A stretch of DNA of 64,000 nucleotides from Sclerotiophoma versabilis (lineage: Eukaryota > Ascomycota > Dothideomycetes > Pleosporales > Didymellaceae). Below, in pieces: positions 1 through 11,121 of this stretch. Below the pieces are notes generated by a model. The model made no database searches and was not told the origin of the DNA. It saw only the letters and a program-made list of their open reading frames with translations. The position numbers and the translations under genes were made by a program. Location of the stretch: positions 620,001 through 684,000 of the forward strand of contig JAAROD010000054.1 in NCBI GenBank assembly GCA_012274445.1, read 5' to 3'. The number at the start of each line of letters is the position of its first letter. Within the stretch, counting starts at the first letter, position 1.

Positions 1-702
1 GAAGGCAGGCTTCAAGGCGTCTGGGTTGGCGTGCGACTGTGTGATGAGGTTGTCGGTGTTCTGGAGCAGGGTGAGGAACGGGGTGCTGAACTTGGACAGG
101 ACGTGGTTGATCTCGGTGAAGAGGTCGTCTGAGCGGAACAGCGGGCGCCATCGCTTGAAGATGGAGTGTGCCACGCGCAGGACGCCGTTGTTGACAGTCG
201 GGTTGTCTGGCGTGAGGCGGGAGATGAGGTCGTCGACCAGCGTGTCCCACCGCTCCCAGAAGTCACTGTCGGCGATGGCGCTGATGGCCTCGCCCAGCTG
301 GGCCTGCAAGCTGGGCGGCACCGAGACCATCAGGCCAATCAGCTCGCGCTTGATGGCAACGACCTCGTCCTGCGGCAGCTTGTAGTTGCCATCCTCGTCG
401 ACCCAGTTGCGCTTGATGAAGTTCTTGAAGTAGAGGGCGCTCGCCAGTCGTATTGTGGCGGGGAGCGAGTCGGCGGCGACGATGTGGAGGAGGGAGAGGG
501 AGAAGTTGGGCTTGGTCTGCTCCTGGGCAATGGCCTGCTCAGCTGGCGGGTGTCAGTGCGGTCCTCAGAGCACGCGTGCAGGCAACGAGGGGCAGTGCGG
601 GACGGCGAGTAAACAGACGGAAGGCTACCCACCCTGCTTGTTCTGGCGGGGGTCCAAGCTGGCCTCGAGCAGCTTGGAGAGCGTGGGGATGTCGGCGGCC
701 AT
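1..702 (-). CDS. CSE1: Exportin-2 / importin-alpha re-exporter Cse1, 5' part (3' end outside window)
   Basis: Exons 702-633 and 542-1 (continuing out of the window), with a 90-base GT..AG intron at 632-543 in phase 1. The 204 visible residues start MAADIPTLSKLLEASL, read through the splice as NKQAEQAIAQEQTKPNF, and continue with RLASALYFKNFIKRNW. That is the importin-beta N-terminal layout of the Cse1/CAS family. Members are nuclear karyopherins that return importin-alpha to the cytoplasm together with Ran-GTP. The ATG at 702 gives the usual short start and no upstream ATG is needed. It is transcribed divergently from TSC2, with 576 bases between the two starts. The frame stays open to base 1, so the gene is cut only by the window edge. 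Family assignment is by recognition of the N-terminus. Confidence 0.88.
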
Positions 703-1278
703 GGCGAGGGCAGGACAGCAAGGGGGACCGCGGGGCGATGCGATGGGTGCGAGAAGAAGCTGCAGTGCTGCAGTGCTGCAGTGCGGCCGTGCTGCCGTGC
801 TGCACCGAGACGAGAAATGTTTGGCGCCGTTGCTGGCTGGCCGGGCCCACTCTTGGTTGGCTGCGGCGCGCGGAAGTGGCAGAGCTGGCCTAGCCTGCCG
901 CATCCCCAGATTCTGGCAGCCTTCCATGACGGGTTTTTCGCGCCCACCCACCGTCTGACTGTCCGCCGCCCGCCCGCTCCCCTCGTCCCCTCGCGCCGCC
1001 ATGCCTGCCCTGCGCCCGTAGACGGCCCTGCTGCCCTGCGCCCGTAGACGGCCCTGCTGCCCTGCACCTGTAGACGGCCCTGCTGCCCCCCAGCGCGCCG
1101 CCGCCCGCCCGCCACGCCACACCGTACCGTCCATGGGCCTCACCCCCGCCTCGCACCCATGACCGACACCGAGCGCCTGCGCCACTGTTGCGACTCTCCC
1201 CTCCCGCGGCCCCTGCACGCATAGCTGCAGCTGCCGAGCTGCCCGCGCCTCGAGCCTCTCCGGCCGAACGTGGCACGA
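703..1278. promoter_or_regulatory. Divergent intergenic region CSE1 / TSC2
   Basis: Very GC-rich stretch between two divergent ATGs, so it must hold both promoters. I see no clear TATA box. It contains a CTGC-rich run near 757-803 and three 26-base tandem copies at 1010-1087 (separate entry). Open frames here are GC-driven shadows without family resemblance. Confidence 0.5.
1010..1087. repeat. Three tandem 26-base units in the CSE1/TSC2 promoter region
   Basis: Units at 1010-1035, 1036-1061 and 1062-1087. The first two are identical. The third differs at two bases near its start (G to A, C to T). Each unit holds CCTGCTGCC and GTAGACGG. Seen directly; function unknown. Confidence 0.9.
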
Positions 1279-4200
1279 ATGCCTCCCCCGGTGGCCGACC
1301 ATGTCCCTCGCACGCCCGACCGCCGTGCCTCGTCCTACGACATCCTCAATGCCTTCCGCAGGCTCACCGGCAGCAGACCGCGCGCCGACCCGCTCGCCCC
1401 CCCGCCACCAGTGAACCCCGTGCGAGCTCTGTCGGTGAGCTCCCTCCCTCCTCCCTCCATGGCCAGTGCGCCCTCAGCCGACGATAGCCTGCAGCGCATC
1501 ACGCAGGTCGCCAGCGAGACCATCAGGCCCGACGTGACCGGAGGGCCGCCAGAGCTGGCCGCCCTCATCGAGCAGCTGGACAAGAGCCACCCGTTCCTCG
1601 AACGAGCAGATGCCGTCGACAAGATATGCAGGGTCCTGGACGAATATCCCTTGCAGAACATTCTCGGCCTGTGGTCCGTAGCCAGCGACCTGGTCTTGCT
1701 CGAGCAGCCGGATCAAGTTGCCGAAGCCGGCTACAAGCTTCTGAGAAGCATCTCGCTCGATCCCAAGTTGACGCCGGTCGAGCGCACCATCATCTTCGAT
1801 GCAGCCGCCTACCGCCGGACCACGCGATGCTTCCAGTGGCGTCTGGACATCATATCCACTCTCACGAATGGCGGCAAGAACATCGCTGCCTGCGAGTCGG
1901 CCATTGTACCTTTCATCCTGAACGCGCTCGATGCCTGCTTCAAAGCTAGCCGCGACGCCTTCAATGTGAACCGAAAAGCAAGCGGCAAGCGCAGCGCCGA
2001 CAAGCCTTTGCAGGAAACGGAGAACCTAGGACGCATCTTCCAGTATGCCATCGACGTCTGCAAGTTCAACGCGAGGATCCTCACCGACAGCGATCTGGAG
2101 CAGATCCTAGAGAGAGTCATGCACATTTGTCAGAACACCACCCAAGAAGTCGACATGGAGAACTGCATAAAGCTCTTCGACACCATCATCACCTATGTCC
2201 ATGTTCCCATGAGCGTTCTCCAGACTAGTCTCGAGGTTCTCTGTGCAATTCATAGGCAGATCGCTAGTCTTGAAGAACGCACCTGGAACACATTAAGCAA
2301 TCTCTTTAGGTCTCACATCGGCCAAGCTGCCATCATGTCGCTTTTACACACCCTCAAGGATGGACCAGCCATCAAGAACAGGCAGAGCAGCCTTTACAGG
2401 GGTACTATGCAGGTCCTGCAGAAGCTGGTGATAGAAGATGGACAAAGCGACCTACCAAAGGTCCCCATGTCGCTCATCTTCCCCGCCCTCAAGGCTTCGA
2501 TCAAAGAGCCCCATGCTACACAGGAAGACTTTGTCATCGATCTCATCGACTCGATATTGTCGCAAGATACCATGAGGGACGCATTACTGGCTGAGGCAGA
2601 TTTGAGCGATATGTTAGAGATCATTCGTATTTGTGCCGAGCGAGACGACGACCGGTTCCGCGCTCAGTCAACTGGATCTGGAGAGAAGTCGAGTACTGAT
2701 GACCAAGATCCCCATGTGTCACATGACCTTGCTCTGGAGAACGGCAACGCGAATAATGGAGGTCACGATGAAGACATCGATCCGCACGCTGTCAGCTTGA
2801 CCTGGCGGGCGACCGGGGCCGGAGCTGTTCGCCGTTCTGAGGATAACAAGATCTTCCGAGTGCTTGTCAGGTTGGATCACATCAGTATTGCCATGGATCA
2901 TATTCAGAGAGAAGGGGTTATGGATTTGTTTCTACACTGCGCAAACCGTCTGAGCGATTCGATCGCGGAGAAGTTAATTCAGTATTTCGCCGAAGAGCGA
3001 TTTCTGAACCCATCTAACAGCGACTGGCTGGAAGTGTCTCGCAACGTTGCGGCTAGAACTCTGCATGACACGACCAGGCCAAACACTGTTCGACTTCTAG
3101 CAATCAAGATCCTGAGAGATGCTTACGAGGCCGTAGAGCTGCTCTGTGCGAGCGACGTAGCAGCGCAAAGTGCAACGATACTGCTCGATAGGATTGAAGT
3201 TGAAGATAACGTTCAGGTTTTAGAAGCGCTTGTGGGCTTCGCGGTCGATATTGCCGACAGAGCACAATTAGACAGGTTCTCAGAAATATTGGGATTGCTG
3301 CAAAAGAAACTGGACCGACCACGGACATCAACCACAAACCCGTCACAGTCTTGGGCAGCACATACTTTCCTTCCCAAGTCTGATGTCCAGAGTGGCTCCC
3401 ATTGCGACATTATAGCCGCTGCCCTTGTGCGACTGTTCATTCGGAGCTTTACCCGTGCAGCGCAAAAGACACGCATCCTATACAATGCCATAAGAAGCAT
3501 TGCAGGCAACGACAAATACGACAACGAGTCACGATTGACTGCTCTTAGACTACTCTTCAGGCTGCGTGCCGATTCACGCCATGCTCTTACCATCAACTCC
3601 TCTTCAGAGGGTGAGCGAATAGCGGCCGAATTGTGCCGCACCGAAGAGACCGCCATCGCAACCGAAAAGTCGGATGGGTCTGTCTCAAACGATGCTGGGC
3701 GAGCCGAAGATGCGTCATCATGGCGTGAACAACGCAAAATCCCTGGTTCCAGCCCAAATGCTTCTCTTAACCGGCAAACAGGTCGTACAACCGCTGCAGC
3801 CGGTCGTGTCTCGAAACCGATCGCTCCATTGTGGATGTACCCTGGACCCAAAGGCTTGCCCGAAGAACCCCCCTCCGAGCCCAGTCGTGTCGTATTCTCT
3901 CATATTGATGCTAACGAGTACCCACTCAGTGACGACATCCACGACATGGAGATCACCTTGTGGCTGGAGCTCATCATCTCTTTATTGCAAAGGCCGCCCG
4001 ATTGGGAGATCTACAGCTACGTTTTGGTCCACCTAGGGCCACAGCTGTCAAACCAAGCTCTGGTGCGAAGCTGCGTAGTGCAATTGCAAATGCTCAGGAA
4101 CGTTCTCTGTGAGCAAGTACGCAACTCAAGCTTCCACGAACCTCCACCACATACACTCCTCAAGAAAGCCGACGTAGCAGTGTGTTTGTATCACATCCTT

Positions 4201-6168
4201 ACGGTCATCATCAGTTACCACGAGTACTTCGAGAAGAGTGAAGAGGATGATATGGTCAAGGCCTTTTTGCAGGGAATTGTACAGTGGGACAGGACGTCGA
4301 AGTGGTGCATTCACGCGCTGTCCGTCTGCTGTTTTGAACTTCCGCTCTCCGTTAGCAAATCCCTTGATACGATCATCCAGAAGATGTCACAGATTGTCAC
4401 GAAACCCGCCACCGCAATTCACATCCTTGAGTTTCTCACAAGCTTGGCGCGTTTGCCGGAGCTGTACAAGAACTTCCGCGAAGAAGAATTCAAGACGGTC
4501 TTTGGAGTCTGTTTCCGCTACTTGCAACATATGAGAGACCAACGCAGTCGGGCAGCCATGCCGAGCCTATCACAAAGAGGTCATAGTTCTTTGCGCCATA
4601 GCGGGCCTAGCAGAGAGTCTACCACGACGCCAGATAGCGGCTCTAGGAGACCACATTCAGTCGAGGAAGACTTGCCTCATTACTTGTACTCGCTGGCTTT
4701 TCATGTGATTACATTCTGGTTTATGGCGCTAAGGATGGAAGATCGACCCAAGCAAATTCCATGGATCACGAAGAACCTCCTGACCGTAGATAGCGCTGGG
4801 AGGCAAAGCATGGAAGAACAAGGCCAGGTCATTGTGGACATTATGAACATGGTGGCCTACACGGATCGAGATCACACTGTACGCAACGAGAGCTTCTCGA
4901 AACCTGGCGACGGCGAGATTTGGAAGAAAACATGGATCGTCAACAATGGTCTCTTGACAATCGAGACAGCGGCAAGGACGGGTGTTTCTCAGGTTACATC
5001 CCGCCGACCTGTAGGTATACCCTTGAGATGTGTTCATCTGATACTGACTCAAAAATAGTGTGGCACTCGTTTCTTCACGTTGCGACCGTCGCTTGTACAG
5101 CCTCCACGCCATCAGGTGCCAATCACCATTGGACTCGCGGCTGACGCATTCTATTCGTCGTCCTACGTCGGCATACTGCCAGAAGATATCTTCCAAAGCT
5201 TCTATGCGCCTTTGGACCTTACAAACACCACCGTTGCTCTTCCAGATGATGACATGACACGTCGCGCTATCGCCACATTTGACAGGACCGCAACCGTCGA
5301 TAGTCACAAAGTGGGCGTCATATACATCGGCGAAGGTCAAACCAATGAGCGTGATATCTTCATGAACGACATTGGCTCTCCTGCTTACACCTCGTTCGTC
5401 ACTGGCCTTGGCACTCTGGCTCGTCTCAAGGATGCCAAGTTCAACACCGGTGGACTCGATACTCGCGGCGACGCAGACGGAGAGTTTACCTACGTGTGGC
5501 GTGACCGGTGCCTGGAGCTAGTCTACCACATTACAACTATGATGCCGACAGATCCCAACGACGACATGACATACCCCAATAAGAAACGACATATTGGCAA
5601 TGATTTTGTCAACATTATCTTCAACGATTCAGGTCTGCCCTATAACTTCGATACATTCCCGGGTGCGTTCAATTACGTGCACATTGTCATTTCACCAGAA
5701 TCGCGAGCGAGCTTTGTGGACCGCCGCATCGACGCTGATCCCGACGGTAAAGATCGATACTATAAAGTGCAGGTCGTCACAAAGCCTGGTTTCCCCGACG
5801 TCTCTCCAGCCGCCGAGACAAAGATTCTTAGTGGGAGACATATTGCTGCCTACTGCCGTCTCATCGCTATTAACGCATGCGTGTTTTCAGATGTCTGGTT
5901 TCAACGAGAAGGCGGGGAACAAATCTCATCATGGCGCAACCGTCTCCGCGAGATCAAGCGCCTCCGCGAACGCTATGGAGGCAGCATCGGCGACCAACAG
6001 CCTACATCAACCCCAGCCTCTCCTGGAGGCGCCAGCCAAGGTCTTTCCAGCCCGCCACCTCGAGACCAAAACGGCATTGTATCACCTTTTCAACGTTCCA
6101 GCATTGCCACATTTATCACAGAAGGCACCAGTCGTAGCTCGATCAGTTCTTCTTCTCACGACCAGTGA
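1279..6168 (+). CDS. TSC2: Tuberin-like Rap/Rheb GTPase-activating protein (TSC2)
   Basis: Exons 1279-5010 and 5059-6168 with a 48-base phase-0 intron, giving 1613 residues. The start is the ATG at 1279; the frame is open back to a GTG at 1270, which I do not use. The N-terminal two thirds is helical and matches the DUF3384/tuberin region. Residues about 1320-1510 are the Rap-GAP domain: VGVIYIGEGQTNERDI, then KRHIGNDFVNIIFNDSG, with Asn1425 at the place of the catalytic asparagine of human TSC2, then a FNYVHIVI strand. In fungi and animals TSC2 acts with TSC1 to switch off Rheb upstream of TORC1. The tail after the GAP domain is Ser/Pro-rich. The 3' end is uncertain: an alternative splice 6079-6186 would replace the last 30 residues (see findings). 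Confidence 0.9.
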
Positions 6169-6672
6169 TCTTACTCGCATTTGCAGGGTCGTCATTACAA
6201 TCTGGAGTCGGGAAGTCGCATTTTGTATATACCCACCTATCATTACCCACAAAAGTTGGTCGTTTCGGGAAGCTGGTGTTAGAATGCATCGCAAGGTGTC
6301 TAGGGATGGGTTGAATACTTACAAAAATTTTGCTTGTTGCACATGCGCGGACGGAAAATAACATGGCATGGGAGAAATACTGATCGTAGCATATTTTAGT
6401 AGCATGTGCCTCCACTCCAGCACAGGAGGCACGCATATTTACACCATCACCGCTCTCACGCTACCATGGCATCATGAATTCTTCACGTGCGATTCTCGAT
6501 CTAGCACGTGGAAGTGGACCCCTTCAGCCCTACAACAGATCCCGCGTCTAACCGTCGTGGTGTGTACTCCGATTACGGTCAAGTTATCCCTGTCCAGCCT
6601 TGGCAATCTGCTGCAATTCAAGATGACAGCCGCAAACAATGTCTCAAACCTCACACTCCAAAACCTCTTAGA
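6169..6672. other. Intergenic, 5' leader of the DUF1640 gene with short upstream ORFs
   Basis: About 500 bases between TSC2 and the DUF1640 gene. It holds an ATG at 6466 (three codons, then stop) and an ATG at 6474 opening a 25-codon frame that stops at 6549. If transcription starts upstream of 6466, both would act as uORFs. The frame of the downstream gene is open back to 6508 but has no ATG before 6673. Confidence 0.4.
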
Positions 6673-7966
6673 ATGGCCGCACCGAGGCTCCCCTTCCTCT
6701 GGCCTATGCTATGGAAGCCCCAGAACTTACCCCGGGTACATGCGCGCGCTCGTGCGCCACACACAAATCGCACACTTTCCACAACGTCATACCGCTGCGT
6801 CGAAGCTCCCATACAGCGCTACGGCAAAGCCCATGAACCCGCACCGCACCTGCGCGAACAGCTCGAGAAAACAGAAGACATTGTACCACCGAAGATTCCA
6901 CACGATCCCGCAAAGGATGTCGAAGAGGAGGAAGAGGAGCCGGAGGGACACTTATCCACCGAGCCCCCCGCAACGCCCTCGAAGACCAGCAGTATAGACG
7001 ACACACCACCGCCGCCCATACCTCCTGCGCCACCGAAGACAGGAGACGCAAAGCCGCTGGATAGCGTGCTGCATATGCCCGGCCCCAGTGATGAAGCGCA
7101 CAAACCGCCGCACCTCAAGACGCCGCCGTATGTGCACCATTTCGACACGTACGGGCTGGTCAAGCAGTTGAACAAGAGCAATTACACAGAGCAGCAGTCA
7201 ATCACATTGATGAAGGCGGTAAGAGGTATACTCATTGACAACATGATTCTGGCGCGCCAGGGTCTAGTCTCGAAAAGCAATGTGGAGAACGAAACGTATT
7301 TGTTCCGGGCGGCGTGTGCGGAATTGAAGACGGAGATTGGAAACACGAGGCGCGGAGAGGTGGAGAGGATGCGCACGGAGCGGAATCAGCTACAGCATGA
7401 AGTCGACATTCTGGGGCAGAAGTTGGGGCAGGAGACGGGCAGTGTCAAAGATGAGCTTAAGGGCTTGTTCGACGATAGGAAAATGGCTGTCCGCCAGGAA
7501 CAGAGGAGTATGGAGACTAAGGTACGTCGCCTATTTTTTTCTTTTCCCCTTGCTTTTCCCCGTTCCCTTCATGTCCTTTCAGCAGAGCTGGGGCGTGCGC
7601 TCACACGATGAGTGTACATTGGCTAACTCGGCCCTGCAGATCCAAGAACTCAACTATCAGATCACGATCAAACTCAACTCGGATGCGCGCTCTGAAGTGG
7701 AAGGCCTGCGCTGGGTGCTTACAAGGCGCATAGCGATGGGCATCGCTACCATGGCAACAATGGTTATCCTGCTTTTGCAGGTCAACTCGAGTCGCAAGCA
7801 CGAGCAGAAAGAGGAGAAAAAGAAGAAAGACGACAAGGCGAATAAGCCGCCGCCGGATGAACCGCAACGGTTGGGTCTGAGTAACATTACGGCGGTCAGT
7901 ACGCCGGAGCAACAAGAAGCTTTGGGCGGAGAGCTGCTGGCTACTGAGGGCGTGAGTCTTGGGTAA
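6673..7966 (+). CDS. DUF1640 mitochondrial coiled-coil protein (FMP32 / MCUR1-CCDC90 family)
   Basis: Exons 6673-7521 and 7640-7966 with a 118-base phase-0 intron (GTACGT..CAG). The N-terminus, MAAPRLPFLWPMLWKPQ followed by Arg-rich sequence and LSTTSYRC, looks like a mitochondrial presequence. An acidic and Pro-rich linker follows. The DUF1640 core starts at FDTYGLVKQLNKSNYT and runs through QSITLMKAVRGILIDN. After it come a long coiled coil (about residues 190-310) and one membrane span near the end (IAMGIATMATMVILLLQ) with a Lys-rich tail. Yeast Fmp32 and animal MCUR1 sit in the inner membrane and have been tied to cytochrome oxidase assembly; MCUR1 also to calcium uptake. Function here is inferred from family. 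The start at 6673 is chosen because the longer frame begins with GTG. Confidence 0.85.
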
Positions 7967-8072
7967 TGCGCTATGCACTCGACCGCGAAGTAGTTAGGGA
8001 ATATTTAGAAGAAATCAAGAACAGTGGATGAAATGTTTTCTTCATTTCATATCTCTCGCCTTTTTTGTTCTC

Positions 8073-8945
8073 TCACAGCTTATGCTTCTTCTCCCCGGAC
8101 GCAATCTTCCTAAACTCCTCCTGCGGCACACCCTTCAGAAACCTCGACAACCCGCCAAACACCTCCTCCACGCCCTGGCGATCCAACGTATCCATGTCCG
8201 GCTTGCGGATCAGCGCCTTGATCTTAACCAGACTCTCGCCGTTCAAGTGGTCGCCCAGCCTGTCATCGACTTCCCTCAACACCTCTTCCAGGAACTTGGG
8301 GCTGTCTTTGCTCCCCACATCGAACACCTTGTTCACAAATCCCGTCTGCACGAGCTCCTCACAAGTGATGCGTTTCGACATGATCAGCGCCTCGTTCGCC
8401 TTGCTAATTCCCAGACGCTTCACAAACGCAAACGATGCGTTGCCCTCGGCTACCAGGCCCAACGAACTGAACGGCGTGAGAACGTAGGCGTGCGGGGCGG
8501 CGTAGATGAAGTCCGAGAAGGCGATTAGGGCGGCTGACAGGCCGACGGCCGGGCCGTTGAGCGCAGTGACGAGGATCTTGGGGTGCGTGTAGAATGCGTG
8601 CGTGATGTGCAGATTGTTGGATACAAAGTTCTTCAACCACATTTGTCGCTCGTCGATGTCCGTGGAGGACTTGGTGGCTGCGCCAAAGGTTACGTCTGCG
8701 CCGCTAGATTGGTCGTTAGTACTTTGTGTGTAGGTAGGTAAGTGTGCTTGTGCTTACGCGGAGAAGAAACGCCCTTTGCCAGTCAGAACGGTGATAAAGA
8801 CCTCATCGTGGCTGGCGACTTCGTGCATGGCGCGTGCGAGCTGGTAGTACAGGTCGCCATTGAGTGCGTTGAGCTTCTTGGGAACGTTGAGGGTGATGAT
8901 GGCTACTTTGCCCTTGTATTCGACGAGGATGCCTGGTTCGGACAT
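8073..8945 (-). CDS. ECI1: Peroxisomal delta3,delta2-enoyl-CoA isomerase (crotonase fold)
   Basis: Exons 8945-8758 and 8703-8073, with a 54-base phase-2 intron that restores FFSAGADVTFGAA, the oxyanion-hole loop of the crotonase family. 272 residues. A second conserved stretch, NGPAVGLSAALIAFSDF, precedes LGLVAEGNAS, where the Glu corresponds to the catalytic glutamate of yeast Eci1. The last three residues are HKL, close to the HRL peroxisomal signal of yeast Eci1. The enzyme shifts the double bond of 3-enoyl-CoA so that unsaturated fatty acids can enter beta-oxidation. It is convergent with the DUF1640 gene (about 105 bases apart) and divergent from PET100. A general enoyl-CoA hydratase is the alternative, but only one catalytic Glu is evident, as in isomerases. 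Confidence 0.85.
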
Positions 8946-9428
8946 GTTGATGGCAATGATCTAGATCTGATACAGTTGGTTTCGGTGGTATCAAAACTTC
9001 TGGAGTTTAACCGGATTTCTTGTTGTGTTATGCAAGAGCTCTGGAGTTGAGAGTCGCAGAAGTAACATCATTAAATCGAGCCGAGGCTCATTGAAATGCG
9101 GAGAGCTGATCAGCGATCGGTAGCCGACACAACCCTGCAACCAGAGGTAAGGACGCTGAATACATCATGAATCGTCTGAGAGTGTGAGTTTTGAGGTGAA
9201 TGTAGGCTTTCTTGAAAAAAGAGTGTTGGATCAACCCAAGAGTGCAAGTAGTGGAAGACGAAGGAGTAGCACGTGAAGACGGTTTTAAGTTTATCGATAG
9301 GCCGCGATCTCCGAACAATCTCCTCAAATATCTTCGACCTCATCATTCCACCTGGTGTGCAGCACGACTTGCGCACGCGCAACCCCACATCCACATCCAC
9401 ACCTCTCAAACCCAGCTCTTACGCCGAA
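8946..9428. promoter_or_regulatory. Divergent intergenic region ECI1 / PET100
   Basis: 483 bases between divergent ATGs. No coding frame with family resemblance. It should hold both promoters; no motif stands out by eye. Confidence 0.4.
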
Positions 9429-9746
9429 ATGGGTGGCCCCAATCTCGAAGTTGCCAAGGTACAAAGCTTTGCTAATCGATCAGCGTCCCGCCACTGACAC
9501 TCGCAGTTCGGCATGTACATTCTCTTCCCAATCAGCATTATGTACTACTTCGGCACAAATCTCGACGGCAAATTCTCAGTTCCGGACTTCTGGCCCAAGC
9601 CTGAGCAGACACATCGCATCCCGTACGAAAGAGAGGAAATTGCGAAGGAGCTGGAGAGGCTGAAGGCGAGGAATTTGGAGAACAAGAGGAGGAGAGAAGA
9701 AGAGGAGAGGAGGATGGCCGCCATGGGTGTCAGCAAGGACGAGTAA
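9429..9746 (+). CDS. PET100: Pet100, cytochrome c oxidase assembly chaperone
   Basis: Exons 9429-9458 (30 bases) and 9507-9746 with a 48-base phase-0 intron, giving 89 residues. The spliced start MGGPNLEVAKFGMYILFPIS is diagnostic of Pet100: a short lead, one membrane span (FGMYILFPISIMYYFGTNL), then FSVPDFWP and a charged coiled-coil tail. Pet100 is an inner-membrane protein facing the intermembrane space that helps assemble complex IV. The first exon codes only ten residues, so a scan without splicing begins this protein at an internal methionine. The 3' end is convergent with TACO1, with 196 bases between. Confidence 0.92.
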
Positions 9747-9942
9747 AGTGGCGATGCAGGTGCGACAACGGTGCGGCTTTGTATAAATCCTGTTGCGTTT
9801 TCGTCGAGTGGGGGTAGTAAGGCCAGAGTGATGAGAGACCAATGCATGGAAGGCGTTTAGGAAAGGGCGTTTTATCGCCAATGGTGTACACTACTGTACA
9901 GTGTTGTATTATACATCTATATGCACAGACCTCGATGACATA

Positions 9943-10907
9943 TCATACGTTGACCTTGCTTGACAGCTCCTCCCAGATCTCGTCTGATATTGCTCCTTTG
10001 CTCCAGTTCGTGTAGACTCCCTGTATCCCCTGGACGTCCTGGAGCTTGTCCAAGAAGCGTTCGCTCAGTTCCTTCGCCGCGCCTTCATCGTCTAGCGGAA
10101 CCTTGGTGTCTTCGTTAGGGTCGTAAATAATTTCGCTCTCCTCGACCTCGAACCCATGCTCTTTTGCTAGGGATTCGGCAATCTTGTGATTTTGCGCCGG
10201 CTCGGTGAACAATACAACGCGGCCCTCATCATCCTCAAACACGTCTAGCGCACCTGCATCCAGCGCAGGTTCGAGCACCTCATCCACACCGACATTCTCC
10301 TGCTTTCCAAGTATTATCCTGCCCTTCTTCTCGAACATGAATCCAACTGTCGAAACCTGGCCGCCCGCCTCTTTTACAATCAACCTTAGCTCGGCCAGCG
10401 CGCGTAGCTTGTTGTCTGTCTGGCATTCTATTATGGTGGCAATTGATGGAGGCAGGATTGCGTCAAGGGTCAGGTTTTCGAGCGCTGCGCCGGTGGCTGA
10501 GAGACCCTGGCCTCGTGCTACAGCAGCTTCAATTGAAGCTTTTGGTACGGCGCTCTTCTTTGCAATCGATATGGCGAGGTGGAGGCGAGGATTCAGGTCA
10601 GGGTTCGGGCCGCCCAGCTTCACGGCATTGGTGATGTCGCGGGTCATGAGGGAGCGTTGCTTGCTCTTGCCGGCATCGTTTTTGGCTTTATCGTGCTTAA
10701 TGGTCGCCCACTTTCTATTTCAGATCAGCATGTTGAATTCATCAGATTTCGCAGTCGAACTTACGAGTGGCCTGAGAGGTAGCTTGGTGTGCTGCTCAGG
10801 CATCGCACCTGCACTTTACGCGGACGTGAGGCATGACGACAGACACATTGAGCGGCGCCTTCAAGCGAGAGTGATGCGCGAACTGCGCGAGCGAATGGTG
10901 CTGCCAT
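9943..10907 (-). CDS. TACO1: YebC/TACO1-family mitochondrial translational activator
   Basis: Exons 10907-10765 and 10714-9943 with a 50-base phase-2 intron, giving 304 residues. The first exon encodes an Arg-rich mitochondrial presequence (MAAPFARAVRASLSLEG, later VRCLSSTPS) and ends in the family signature, which the splice completes as GHSKWATIKHDKAKND. The rest follows the three-domain YebC fold: GGPNPDLNPRL, then GVDEVLEPALDAGALDVFEDDEG, and the C-terminal EIWEELSSKV. In mammals TACO1 supports translation of mitochondrially encoded COX1; bacterial YebC proteins act on translation of difficult sequences. A role in mitochondrial translation is inferred. It is divergent from LAA1, with 214 bases between the starts. 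Confidence 0.9.
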
Positions 10908-11121
10908 TGTAACTTTCTCGAGATCTAATGCTTGAACATAAAGTGGTCTGGAACAAAAGTTGAGGCTCCCTCACCGCCAAGGAGCACTCCCGAGCTCCGC
11001 AACATGGCCGCAGCTCCACCTCTCCACAACTGACAAGCAAGCTCACCCCGCCATGCGAGCGAGCTGTCCGTCTCTACACGTCAAAAACACATAGATAGGC
11101 CAAGTGCCCACGAGATCGCCA

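Noticed and set aside
3213..3851. 212-codon frame antisense to TSC2
   Set aside because: Shadow of the coding strand; Ser/Arg-rich with no domain.
4729..5340. 203-codon frame antisense to TSC2
   Set aside because: Lies opposite conserved tuberin and Rap-GAP coding sequence and shows no family resemblance.
6508..6672. Longer start of the DUF1640 gene
   Set aside because: The frame opens with GTG and has no ATG before 6673, where a mitochondrial presequence begins.
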